From the NCBI RefSeq assembly GCF_024006985.1, contig NZ_JAMXIB010000013.1, positions 26,297 through 90,296 of the forward strand: DNA of 64,000 nucleotides. The letters run 5' to 3'. Numbering within the stretch: the stretch's first letter is position 1; every line of letters starts with the position of its first letter. Below the pieces are notes generated by a model. That model saw nothing but the letters and a program-made list of their open reading frames with translations, ran no database searches and had not been told where the DNA came from. This DNA comes from Robiginitalea marina (GTDB lineage: Bacteria; Bacteroidota; Bacteroidia; Flavobacteriales; Flavobacteriaceae). Shown one piece after another: positions 18,588 through 26,607 of the stretch. The translations under genes and the position numbers were made by a program.

Positions 18588-19835
18588 TTACACATCCTTC
18601 CCTTTCAGCATCTTGTTCCAGTAAAGATAAGGAAGCCCGTACTTCTTAAGCATCCACAGCCTCCAGTGCTCCTTGGAGGAATCGCCGATCAGCATCATCT
18701 TCAGTTTGGGGTCGGGGGTGAACTTGTTGTCGTAATCAAATTCCGCCAACACCATCTTGCCATAGTCGCTGACGATGGGGCAGGAGGAATAGCCGTGGTA
18801 GGTCTTGCTGCCCAGGATATTATTTGACCGCAGCTGCAGGATGTTCCCGATCACCACCGGCACCTGTTTGCGGATGGCCGCCCCGGTTTTGGCAGCGGGG
18901 ATGCCTGCAACATCGCCCAGGGCGAACACATTGGAGTATTTCGGGTGCTGCAGGGTATGCTTGTCGACATCGAGCCATCCGGCCTCATTGGCCAGGGGCG
19001 ACTCCTGGATGAATTTCGGGGCAGCCGAAGGGGGTGCGGTGTGCAGCAGGTCGTAATGCACCCCTGTGAGGTTCCCGTCCTTTTCCAGTTTGATGTCTTT
19101 GTGGTTGTATTCGTGCTCGTGGTCCATAAAGGAATACCAGGCAATCTGGTTGGGCCCGTCTACCTTTTCCAGTTTATAGCCGAACCTGAGGTTGATGTCC
19201 TTGCGGTCCACGATTTCAAGCAGGGTTTTCTTGACTTCGGGCACCCCAAAAATCGTGGTCCCCGGTGTGGCAAACACCACGGTAGTCTTGTCCCTTACCC
19301 CGGCCCTGCGGAAATAGCTTTCCGCCAGGTACATGATTTTCTGGGGGGCACCCCCGCATTTGATGGTAGTGGCGGGCTGGGTGAACAGGGCTGTCCCCCC
19401 TTTGAACTTCTTCAACACCTCCCAGGTGTGTTCAGGGTCGGTGTAATTGCTGCAAACCACCCCTTTGTCCATCGCCTCCCCCAGCCCGGGAACCAGGCTC
19501 CAGTCGTAGGCCAGGCCAGGGGCCACCACCAGGTAATCGTAGGAAATGTCGCCGCTCGATTGGGTGGTCACGATATTTTCCCCTGGCTTGAACCCCGTGG
19601 CGTAATCGCGGATCCAGGTAGCCCTTTTGGGGATCACTGAGGCCATGGGGCGGGCAGTCTTTTTATAATCATAGGTGCCGGCGCCCACCAGGGTCCAGGC
19701 CGGTTGATAATAATGGGTGTCCGAAGGTTCTATAATGCCGACCTTAAGGCTTTTATCTTCCTGGAGGAAGCGGGCGGCTGTCATAATGCCCCCTGTTCCC
19801 CCGCCAATCACCAGTATTTCGTAATGTGATTTCAT
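18588..19835 (-). CDS. sqr: Sulfide:quinone oxidoreductase, type II (SQRDL-like)
   Basis: 415 residues. An N-terminal FAD Rossmann motif (ILVIGGGTGGIMTAARF) is followed by a second NAD(P)-type Rossmann half. The catalytic cysteines are Cys160 in TTIKCGGAPQKIMYL and Cys352 in YSSCPIVSDYGKMVLAEFDY. These contexts resemble the mitochondrial/type II SQR rather than type I. The enzyme oxidises sulfide, passes electrons to quinone and transfers sulfane sulfur to an acceptor. A perfect operator and promoter sit about 56 bp upstream of the ATG. Confidence 0.9.
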   Translation of the reverse strand: MKSHYEILVIGGGTGGIMTAARFLQEDKSLKVGIIEPSDTHYYQPAWTLVGAGTYDYKKTARPMASVIPKRATWIRDYATGFKPGENIVTTQSSGDISYDYLVVAPGLAYDWSLVPGLGEAMDKGVVCSNYTDPEHTWEVLKKFKGGTALFTQPATTIKCGGAPQKIMYLAESYFRRAGVRDKTTVVFATPGTTIFGVPEVKKTLLEIVDRKDINLRFGYKLEKVDGPNQIAWYSFMDHEHEYNHKDIKLEKDGNLTGVHYDLLHTAPPSAAPKFIQESPLANEAGWLDVDKHTLQHPKYSNVFALGDVAGIPAAKTGAAIRKQVPVVIGNILQLRSNNILGSKTYHGYSSCPIVSDYGKMVLAEFDYDNKFTPDPKLKMMLIGDSSKEHWRLWMLKKYGLPYLYWNKMLKGKDV

Positions 19836-19861
19836 AAGAATGCAGGTTGTTTAACAAAAAT

Positions 19862-19906
19862 TAAAGGTAGGTATTTCCAACCCCTTTAATTGTAACCTAG
19901 GTTACA
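19862..19906 (-). promoter_or_regulatory. Crp/Fnr-type operator S1 and sqr promoter
   Basis: The perfect 16-bp palindrome TGTAACCTAGGTTACA (19891-19906) is followed on the minus strand by 21 nt and then TACCTTTA (-7 box, 19862-19869). The operator centre falls near -41, the usual class II activator position. It drives sqr and probably the two YeeE halves. Confidence 0.85.
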
Positions 19907-19993
19907 GTCGGCATTATCATCGCCAGTTTCCCGGGTTTTTCCTCATTTTGCCCTTTAGCCCCACGGGGCTCCATGAAAAAACCTCCCCGTTTT

Positions 19994-20038
19994 TGTAACA
20001 AAGGTTACAGAACACTACTGGAAAATCCCCTAAGTTTA
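19994..20038 (+). promoter_or_regulatory. Crp/Fnr-type operator S2 and sulfite dehydrogenase promoter
   Basis: The palindrome TGTAACAAAGGTTACA (19994-20009), then 21 nt, then TAAGTTTA (20031-20038). It is divergent from S1 (centres 103 bp apart), so sqr and the sulfite dehydrogenase operon share one control region. Confidence 0.85.
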
Positions 20039-20063
20039 TCGGTCAATCACAACCTGTATTCCA

Positions 20064-21284
20064 ATGAACCGCCGGAAATTTGTGCAAAATTCGGGGCTTA
20101 CGGCGCTCAGTGCGTTGCTTGGGGCCGAAATCGTTTTTGGAAATTACCTCCCCGAGGGATATATCCCCCTGGGGCTCCAGGACCCCGACCCCTTCAAGCT
20201 GTTTAACAAGGACCCCGAAATGGTGGTCCTCAACGACAAGCCCTGGAACATCGAATCCCTGGCGCACCACCTCGACGACAAGATCACCCCCAACCGGTAT
20301 ATGTTTATCCGCAACAATGGAAACATCCCGGAAAGCATCGACCTGAAGGCCTGGACCCTCACCTTTGACGGGGAGTCGGTGCAGAAGCCCAAAAGCTATA
20401 CCCTGGCAGACCTTAAATCGAAGTTCCCCCAATACACCTACCAGCTCACCCTGGAATGCGGGGGGAATGGCAGGGCTGAATTCGACCCGCCCGCCAAGGG
20501 AAACCAGTGGACGGTCGGGGCCGTGGCCTGCGCCGAATGGACCGGGGTCAGGCTGCGGGACCTGCTTAACGATGTCGGGGTCAAAGGCGATGCCGTCTAC
20601 ATCGGGTACCACGCCGCAGACACCCACCTTAGCGGGGACCCGAAAAAGGAACCGATTTCCCGGGGCATGCCCATGGCCAAGGCCCTGCAGGACGAGACCC
20701 TGGTGGCCTTCCGGATGAACGGGGAAGACATCCCCCTGGCGCACGGGCACCCGCTTCGGCTGGTCGCCGGCGGCTGGCCCGCTTCCGTGTCGGGCAAGTG
20801 GCTTACCGGCATCAGCGTGCGCAACAAGGTACACGACGGGCCGAAAATGACCGGGGATTCCTATAAGGTCCCCTGTAACCCGGTAGCCCCCGGAGACAAA
20901 GTGGCCGAGGAAGATATGTGCATCATCGAATCCATGCCGGTTAAATCTTTGATCACCTACCCCAAAACGGGGGCAACCCTGCCCCTGGGCAAGAGCCTGT
21001 CGTTCCGTGGCCATGCCTGGGCCGGGGAACTGGAGGTGACGCAAATGCTGTATTCCATCGATTTTGGCAGCACCTGGAAGGAATGCGCGCTGGAGGCCCC
21101 GGTCAACCGCCTGGCCTGGCAGCATTTCTCGGCAACCGCAAAATTCCCCAAAAAGGGGTATTACGAAGTGTGGGCCAGGGCAGTGGATAGCCGGGGGAAC
21201 GCCCAGCCCATGGTCCTGCCTGGATGGAACCCCAAAGGGTACCTCAACAATGCCTGCCACCGAATCGCTGTAAAGGTCGTATGA
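20064..21284 (+). CDS. Sulfite dehydrogenase/oxidase, molybdopterin subunit (SorA/SoxC-like)
   Basis: 406 residues. The N-terminus MNRRKFVQNSGLTALSALLG is a Tat-like export signal. The oxidoreductase molybdopterin domain (about 85-290) has the molybdenum-ligating Cys132 in LTLECGGNGRAEF and GYHAADTHLS. A Mo-co dimerisation domain follows (about 300-400; SLSFRGHAWAGELEV). The enzyme oxidises sulfite to sulfate in the periplasm, passing electrons to the cytochrome encoded next. It is first in a four-gene operon under operator S2. Confidence 0.92.
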   Translation: MNRRKFVQNSGLTALSALLGAEIVFGNYLPEGYIPLGLQDPDPFKLFNKDPEMVVLNDKPWNIESLAHHLDDKITPNRYMFIRNNGNIPESIDLKAWTLTFDGESVQKPKSYTLADLKSKFPQYTYQLTLECGGNGRAEFDPPAKGNQWTVGAVACAEWTGVRLRDLLNDVGVKGDAVYIGYHAADTHLSGDPKKEPISRGMPMAKALQDETLVAFRMNGEDIPLAHGHPLRLVAGGWPASVSGKWLTGISVRNKVHDGPKMTGDSYKVPCNPVAPGDKVAEEDMCIIESMPVKSLITYPKTGATLPLGKSLSFRGHAWAGELEVTQMLYSIDFGSTWKECALEAPVNRLAWQHFSATAKFPKKGYYEVWARAVDSRGNAQPMVLPGWNPKGYLNNACHRIAVKVV

Positions 21285-21766
21285 TGGAACCCTCCCAAAA
21301 ATTTGAGCAAAGCGCCCGGGCTATCTCCCGGATGATGGGGATGATCTTCGCCCTGTTTATGGTTATGGGGGCCTTTTTGGTCTACCTGATGATCGACCCG
21401 ACCTTTTCGGCTTTCCGCCCTGACCCTAAGGTGGATACCGTAGCGGTGGCAACAGTGGAGGAAGACGACTACGACAAGATCGAAAACGGCATCCATGTGC
21501 GCACGGGCTTTGTGGAGGGCGAGGGCCTGATGACCGTGGTAAACAATTGCACCAACTGCCATTCCGCCAAACTGGTCACCCAGAACCGGATGTCGGCCGA
21601 CCGGTGGCGTGCAACCATCAAATGGATGCAGGAAACCCAGAACCTCTGGGACCTCGGCAAGAACGAAGACATTATCGTAACCTATCTGGCCACCTATTAC
21701 GCCCCAGAGAAAAAGGGAAGGAGGCCTAACCTGGAAAATATCGAATGGTATGCGCTGGAGCAGTAG
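21281..21766 (+). CDS. Membrane-anchored c-type cytochrome (SorB-like partner)
   Basis: 161 residues. It starts at an ATGATGG that overlaps the previous stop by 4 bp, so translation is coupled. One N-terminal membrane anchor (about 17-38) precedes a single haem site, CTNCH at residues 90-94, in a domain resembling SorB or SoxD cytochromes. It probably takes electrons from the molybdenum subunit and passes them to the respiratory chain. The frame extends upstream inside the previous gene, but MMEPSQKF is the sensible start. Confidence 0.88.
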   Translation: MMEPSQKFEQSARAISRMMGMIFALFMVMGAFLVYLMIDPTFSAFRPDPKVDTVAVATVEEDDYDKIENGIHVRTGFVEGEGLMTVVNNCTNCHSAKLVTQNRMSADRWRATIKWMQETQNLWDLGKNEDIIVTYLATYYAPEKKGRRPNLENIEWYALEQ

Positions 21767-22706
21767 TATCCTCATCATAATCCTGCTGCTGGGCAGTTGC
21801 CGGCAGCAGGAGGCCGTTGCGCCCGTGGCCGAAACGGCAGTACAGCCAGGGGCGTATGCCCATCCGGCTTCCCTGGTTTCCGTGGATGAACTCGTCCGCC
21901 TGTCGGGGCACAAGCACCTCAAGGTGATCGATTTCAGGCAGCGCGAAGCCTTTGACCAGGGCCACATCCCGGGAGCCCTCCCGATGTGGCGGTCCGACAT
22001 CGAGGCCCGTGACCAGGCCACCCCCGGGTTGGTCGCCTCCGGGGAAGCGCTGGAAGCCCTCCTTTCGGGCTTGGGGATTTCCCCCGAAGATACCCTGGTA
22101 GTTTACGACGACCAGGGAGGTCCAGATGCGGCCCGGTTCTGGTGGGCGATGCGCCTTTACGGTTTTGAGCAGGTGCGCCTGCTCAACGGAGGGCTGCAGG
22201 CCTGGCAGGGCGAGGGGCTCCCCCTGAATGCAGCATACACCGCCCCGTCCCCGGCAAACTTTCGCTTTGCCGGGGCGGGCGACCCATCGCTCCGGATTGA
22301 AAAAGACACCCTGCTGGGGTTGCTCGGAAGCCCGGAATGGGCGCTGATCGATACCCGCACCCATGAGGAATACAGCGGGAAACGGCAAAAAGACGGGGCT
22401 TTGGCTGCCGGCCATATCCCGGGAAGCCTCCACATCGACTGGGCCGAGTCCGTCCGCTACAACGGGGATAAAACCTTCCGCACGCCTGAGGAACTTGCAA
22501 AAATATACCAAGACCTTCCGGCCGACCGGGATGGCCTGATCGTGACCTATTGCCATTCCGGGGTGCGGTCGGCACACACCAGTTTTGTGCTGACCCAACT
22601 GCTCGGATATACCCGGGTCCGCAACTACGACGGCTCCTGGCTGGAATGGAGTTCCACCCCGGGGCTCCCGATTGAAAAAGACAGTCTCACCTCAATTTTA
22701 AATTAG
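21750..22706 (+). CDS. Two-domain rhodanese lipoprotein (thiosulfate sulfurtransferase-like)
   Basis: 318 residues, overlapping the cytochrome gene by 17 bp. ILIIILLLGSC is a lipoprotein signal, putting the protein on the periplasmic side. Rhodanese domain 1 (about 45-155) has DDQGG where the active-site loop would be and no cysteine. Domain 2 (about 185-310) has the loop TYCHSGVRSAHT with the catalytic cysteine. It may handle thiosulfate or persulfide so that sulfite is delivered to the dehydrogenase. Confidence 0.9.
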   Translation: MRWSSSILIIILLLGSCRQQEAVAPVAETAVQPGAYAHPASLVSVDELVRLSGHKHLKVIDFRQREAFDQGHIPGALPMWRSDIEARDQATPGLVASGEALEALLSGLGISPEDTLVVYDDQGGPDAARFWWAMRLYGFEQVRLLNGGLQAWQGEGLPLNAAYTAPSPANFRFAGAGDPSLRIEKDTLLGLLGSPEWALIDTRTHEEYSGKRQKDGALAAGHIPGSLHIDWAESVRYNGDKTFRTPEELAKIYQDLPADRDGLIVTYCHSGVRSAHTSFVLTQLLGYTRVRNYDGSWLEWSSTPGLPIEKDSLTSILN

Positions 22707-22708
22707 CT

Positions 22709-23623
22709 ATGGAAAAATACCTAGACGCTTTCGCAAATGCCTTTTCGGGCACCGTTACCTGGACATGGAAATCGATCCTCTTCGAAGTCCCCTGGTACAC
22801 CAACTACTTCTGGGGGCTGGTCGCCATCTCCCTGGTGGTCTGGCTGCTGGAAATTGCCTTCCCCTGGAGGAAAAACCAGGCCATTTTCCGGAGGGATTTC
22901 TGGCTCGATGCCTTCTACATGTTCTTCAACTTCTTCATCTTCGCCATTGTCATCAGCGGGGTCTACAAAATGCTGGAAGTTTTATTCAAGGACCTTGGGA
23001 TTACCGCCAAAAGCCTGGCCATCGTGGACATCAGCGCATGGCCCATGTGGGCGCAGTTGCTGTCGTTTTTCATCGTGCTCGACTTTGTGCAGTGGTTCAC
23101 CCACGTATTGCTGCACAAATTCCCCGTGCTCTGGAACTTCCACAAAGTGCACCACAGCGTGAAGGAAATGGGCTTCGCCGCCCACCTGAGGTACCACTGG
23201 ATGGAGAACATCCTCTACAAGCCCCTGAAGGTATTCGGGGTGATGATCCTTGGCGGGTTTGAACCCGAGCAGGCGTATATCGTCCACTTTGCGGCCATCT
23301 CCATCGGGCACCTGAACCACGCCAACATCAAATTGACCTGGGGTCCGCTGAAGTATGTCTTCAATAACCCGGTGATGCACCTCTACCACCATGCGTACAC
23401 CCTGCCCAAGGGGTCATTCGGGGTGAATTTCGGGATCAGCCTGAGCCTCTGGGACTACATTTTCAAAACCAATTACGTCCCCGAAGACAGCGGCACCATA
23501 GAACTGGGCTTCCCCGGCGATGAGGATTTCCCGCAGGATTTCATCCACCAGAACCTCTATGGCTTCAGCAAGCCGAAAAAAAGGGAACGGATTCCCGGGG
23601 CCCGGCTTAATCCCCGAGGATAA
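22709..23623 (+). CDS. Sterol desaturase / fatty acid hydroxylase family membrane protein
   Basis: 304 residues. About four membrane segments are interleaved with the histidine clusters of this di-iron family: HVLLHKFPVLWNFHKVHHSV and HLYHHAYTLPKG. It starts 2 bp after the rhodanese stop, so it belongs to the sulfite dehydrogenase operon. Members hydroxylate or desaturate lipids with O2; no sulfur role is established. Its 3' end overlaps the convergent racemase gene by 17 bp. Confidence 0.88.
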   Translation: MEKYLDAFANAFSGTVTWTWKSILFEVPWYTNYFWGLVAISLVVWLLEIAFPWRKNQAIFRRDFWLDAFYMFFNFFIFAIVISGVYKMLEVLFKDLGITAKSLAIVDISAWPMWAQLLSFFIVLDFVQWFTHVLLHKFPVLWNFHKVHHSVKEMGFAAHLRYHWMENILYKPLKVFGVMILGGFEPEQAYIVHFAAISIGHLNHANIKLTWGPLKYVFNNPVMHLYHHAYTLPKGSFGVNFGISLSLWDYIFKTNYVPEDSGTIELGFPGDEDFPQDFIHQNLYGFSKPKKRERIPGARLNPRG

Positions 23624-24290
23624 AATCCACGGCCATGCGGGCATGCAAGTCGGTGGTGGCCAGGGTGGGAAGGCCCACCTGGCTGCCATCGATGAGCAAT
23701 GGGAGTTCGGTACACCCTAAAATTATGCCCTCGGCCCCCCTCTCCTGTAGCAGGTTAATCTGGTTCATGAAAAACTTCCGGGCCGCTTCGGTGAACTTCC
23801 CCTGGGTAAGCTCTTTGGAGACATACTCGTGGGCCTGGGAAAGGCAATGGTCTTCCGGGATGATGGTGGTGATCCCAAACTTTTCCCGCAACACCTCCGG
23901 GATGAAGCTCCCGGTCATGGTGGGTCGGTTGCCGAGCAGGCCCAGTTTCTTCAGGCCCAGGCGCGATGCCTCCCTGCCCGTGGCTTCGGCAATATGCAAA
24001 ATGGGCACCGGTATTTTCGGCTGCACATAGGCGCTGGCCATATGGGGGGTATTGGCACAGATCAGGATCCCTTCCGCCCCGGCGGCGATGAGTTTTTCGG
24101 AAACCTCCAGGTATTTGGCATTGATCTTGTCCCGGTCCTGTTCCCGCATGATTTCGATATTGATGCTGTACAGGATCAACTCCGGGTTGGCCTGGGAGCC
24201 GATGGCCTCCCCAACCCATTTGTTGATCAGTTGGTAATACACTACGGTGGAGTGCCACGAGGTGCCTCCGATTAGGCCGAGGGTTTTCAT
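23607..24290 (-). CDS. Aspartate/glutamate racemase family protein
   Basis: 227 residues. The fold starts with TLGLIGGTSWHST, and the two catalytic cysteines lie in LICANTPHMAS and IILGCTELPLLI. It interconverts L- and D-aspartate or a related amino acid without PLP. It lies 12 bp downstream of the DUF3365 gene and is probably co-transcribed. Its place inside a sulfur island is unexplained. Confidence 0.9.
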   Translation of the reverse strand: MKTLGLIGGTSWHSTVVYYQLINKWVGEAIGSQANPELILYSINIEIMREQDRDKINAKYLEVSEKLIAAGAEGILICANTPHMASAYVQPKIPVPILHIAEATGREASRLGLKKLGLLGNRPTMTGSFIPEVLREKFGITTIIPEDHCLSQAHEYVSKELTQGKFTEAARKFFMNQINLLQERGAEGIILGCTELPLLIDGSQVGLPTLATTDLHARMAVDFILGD

Positions 24291-24302
24291 AGGGCAAGGG
24301 TT

Positions 24303-24914
24303 TCAGGGTTTCCGGCCGGTAAAGGCCACTTTCCACAGCCCCCTGAGCTCGTTGGCCGAATATCCGGTGGCCAGGTCGTTGGGGTATAGCTGGTCCAGGG
24401 TTTTAACGACCTCGTCGGAGAGGTCCGTTTGTGGCGCCCCATGGCATTTGATGCACATGGCGTTGGTGACAATAGGCGCGTAATAATGGGGGGTGCCGTC
24501 GACGGTTACGATCCGGGGTTCTGGAGCCTGCCCTTCCGCCAGGGCGGCCCGGAAGGCCGAAATAAGTTCCAGTTCCTGTTCAGAAGCCTGGTTGTATGGG
24601 TTTCTGGGCTTGTCCGTAATGCGGGTAATGGCGACCCCGAATGACCGCGAAAGGCTGTCGGTAATGGGCAGGGCCTCCACCTTGCAGAATCCGATGGCCC
24701 CCAGGGTACCTTCTTCCATCATTTTTTGCTGGAGGGTTTTTCCCAGGGCCCCCTGCACCTGCAGGGCATACTCCCGCCCGGCCTCCAGGTATTCCGCCTC
24801 GGTATAGGCCGCTTCTTCCCCGGCGGCTGCGTCGGAAGCCCCTTCGCGGGTTGCTTTGTCTTTACAGGAAAACGCCAGGGTGGCGATCAGGGCTGCCAGT
24901 ACGAGCTTTTTCAT
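24303..24914 (-). CDS. DUF3365 (Tll0287-like) c-haem lipoprotein
   Basis: 203 residues. MKKLVLAALIATLAFSCKDK is a lipoprotein signal (Cys17). The DUF3365 domain is a haem sensor or electron-transfer domain, with the haem-binding CIKCH in NAMCIKCHGAP. The C-terminus GYSANELRGLWKVAFTGR is typical of the family. I see no good promoter within 50 bp upstream; the nearest is that under operator S3, behind a hairpin, so expression may depend on read-through. Confidence 0.85.
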   Translation of the reverse strand: MKKLVLAALIATLAFSCKDKATREGASDAAAGEEAAYTEAEYLEAGREYALQVQGALGKTLQQKMMEEGTLGAIGFCKVEALPITDSLSRSFGVAITRITDKPRNPYNQASEQELELISAFRAALAEGQAPEPRIVTVDGTPHYYAPIVTNAMCIKCHGAPQTDLSDEVVKTLDQLYPNDLATGYSANELRGLWKVAFTGRKP

Positions 24915-24964
24915 AAGGTGGTATTTTCAGGTTTTCTGCAACGGACCGGTGCTTGCAAGGGGTC

Positions 24965-25002
24965 CAAAAAAAGAAAGCGGCCCTTTATACCAGGCCGCTT
25001 TC
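24965..25002 (-). terminator. Terminator or attenuator between operator S3 and the DUF3365 gene
   Basis: On the minus strand a 10-bp perfect stem GAAAGCGGCC / GGCCGCTTTC with a 10-nt loop is followed by TTTTTTT. It lies about 90 nt downstream of the predicted S3 transcription start and 50 nt before the DUF3365 ATG. A short ORF ends inside its loop. Confidence 0.85.
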
Positions 25003-25029
25003 CTCACTAAAAACAATCAACTCAACCAT
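24985..25029 (-). CDS. Candidate 14-residue leader peptide
   Basis: ATG at 25029 (context AACTAAATGG) reads MVELIVFSEESGLV and stops with TAA at 24985-24987, inside the loop of the terminator hairpin. Ribosomes finishing this ORF would cover the 5' arm of the hairpin, as in transcription attenuation. The assignment rests on geometry only; a non-coding reading of the same leader is equally possible. Confidence 0.35.
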   Translation of the reverse strand: MVELIVFSEESGLV

Positions 25030-25096
25030 TTAGTTATGAAACATGTCCCTTGCGGGAACTATCCATTCTTTTGAAAGGTTTTTTGCAACCACAGTA

Positions 25097-25141
25097 CCAA
25101 GCTAAACGGTTTTTCAGCCTTTTTCAGTAACCAAAGTTACA
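25097..25141 (-). promoter_or_regulatory. Crp/Fnr-type operator S3 and promoter of the leader/DUF3365 transcript
   Basis: On the minus strand TGTAACTTTGGTTACT (25126-25141), 21 nt, then TAGCTTGG (25097-25104, one mismatch to TAnnTTTG). Spacing is identical to the other sites. The transcript would start near 25092, about 180 nt before the DUF3365 ATG. Confidence 0.8.
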
Positions 25142-25169
25142 CAGGTGAAAAAAGTTTTCCCGTGCCTGC

Positions 25170-26582
25170 CTACAGGGTGGAAGGGCAGACATAGTCTGTC
25201 ACCGGCAGCCCAGCTTCCTTGATGGCCTTGAACCCCCCGGTAACATCCACCAGGTTGTGGATCCCGCGGCTTTTAAGGATAGACGCCGCAATCATGCTGC
25301 GGTACCCTCCTGCGCAATGCAGGTAGAAAACCTCTTCCCTGGGGAAGGCGCTCAGGTAGTCGTTCAGGAAATCCAGGGGGGTGTTTTCGGCATCCACCAG
25401 GTGTTCGGAGAGGTACTCGCTCTCTTTCCTGACATCGAATACCCTGATCTGGTCCGAAGATTCCAGTACATCCTGTAACCCTTCCGGGCTGATCGGGCTT
25501 ACCGTGTCGTACTCCTTGGAAGCCTTCTTCCAGGCTTCAAAGCCGCCTTTGAGGTACCCCATGGTATTGTCGAAGCCCACGCGGGAAAGGCGCGTTACTG
25601 CCTCCTCCACCCGGTCTTCAGGGGCTACCAGCAGGATCGGCTGGGCCACGTCGGCTACCAGCGACCCCACCCAGGGGGCGAAGCTCCCGTCGAGCCCGAT
25701 AAAAATCGACCTCGGGATGTGCCCTGCGGCAAATTCATCCTCATGGCGCACATCCAGGATAATGGCCCCGGTCTCGTTGGCCGCCACCTCAAACGCATCG
25801 GGGCTGAGCGCCTGCATCCCGCGCTCCAGCACATGGTCCACGTCTTCGTAGCCCTCCTTATTCATCTTCACGTTCAACGGGAAATACTGGGGGGGCGGCA
25901 GCAGGCCTTCGGTGACTTCAGCCACGAATTCCTCGCGGGTCATATCGGCCCGCAGCGCGTAATTGGTGTTTTTCTGGTTCCCCAGGGTATCGACGGTTTC
26001 CTTCGACATGTTCTTCCCGCAGGCCGAACCCGCCCCGTGGGCCGGGTAGACAATAATATCGTCGGACAGCGGCATGATCTTGTTGCGCAGGCTGTCGTAC
26101 AGGGTAGACGCCAGCTGTTCCTGGGTCATGTCGGCCGCCTTCTGGGCCAGGTCAGGGCGCCCCACGTCGCCGAGGAACAGGGTGTCACCGCTGAAAATGG
26201 CGTGGTCCTTCCCCTGCCCGTCGCGCAGGAGGTAGGTGGTGCTTTCCATGGTGTGCCCGGGGGTGTGCAGGGCCACGAGGGTAAGGTCGCCCACTTTGAA
26301 CTCCTGCCCGTCTTTGGCAATGATGGCCTCAAAGCTGGGGTTGGCCAGGGGCCCATACACGATGGGGGCCCCGGTCTTTTTCGCCAGGGTGAGGTGTCCG
26401 CTCACGAAATCGGCGTGGAAGTGGGTCTCGAAAATATACTTGATTTCCGCCCCGTCCTGCCGGGCCCGTTTGATGTAAGGGCCTACTTCCCGCAACGGGT
26501 CGATAATGGCGGCCTCGCCCTTGCTTTCAATATAGTAAGCCCCCTGGGCCAGGCAACCGGTATAAATTTGTTCAATAGTCAT
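25170..26582 (-). CDS. MBL-fold persulfide dioxygenase fused to two rhodanese domains (CstB-like), copy 1
   Basis: 470 residues from MTIEQIYTGC; an in-frame TTG three codons earlier is less likely. The MBL domain (1-240) is ETHE1-like, with THFHAD (His54, His56, Asp58), HTPGHTMES and FSGDTLFLGDVGRPDL. Rhodanese 1 (about 260-360) has LLVAPEDR in place of the active cysteine. Rhodanese 2 (about 375-470) has LHCAGGYRSMI with Cys. The family oxidises persulfides to sulfite or thiosulfate after SQR. It has its own operator (S4) and a hairpin further downstream. Confidence 0.9.
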   Translation of the reverse strand: MTIEQIYTGCLAQGAYYIESKGEAAIIDPLREVGPYIKRARQDGAEIKYIFETHFHADFVSGHLTLAKKTGAPIVYGPLANPSFEAIIAKDGQEFKVGDLTLVALHTPGHTMESTTYLLRDGQGKDHAIFSGDTLFLGDVGRPDLAQKAADMTQEQLASTLYDSLRNKIMPLSDDIIVYPAHGAGSACGKNMSKETVDTLGNQKNTNYALRADMTREEFVAEVTEGLLPPPQYFPLNVKMNKEGYEDVDHVLERGMQALSPDAFEVAANETGAIILDVRHEDEFAAGHIPRSIFIGLDGSFAPWVGSLVADVAQPILLVAPEDRVEEAVTRLSRVGFDNTMGYLKGGFEAWKKASKEYDTVSPISPEGLQDVLESSDQIRVFDVRKESEYLSEHLVDAENTPLDFLNDYLSAFPREEVFYLHCAGGYRSMIAASILKSRGIHNLVDVTGGFKAIKEAGLPVTDYVCPSTL

Positions 26583-26607
26583 GATTCGCAATCTTTTACT
26601 GTAGGGA

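Noticed and set aside
20043..21260. Long minus-strand open frame opposite the sulfite dehydrogenase
   Set aside because: Antisense shadow of a recognised molybdopterin enzyme on the plus strand.
25036..25074. 12-codon plus-strand ORF (MKHVPCGNYPFF) in the S3 leader region
   Set aside because: The promoter and terminator evidence points to minus-strand transcription; no plus-strand promoter was found.
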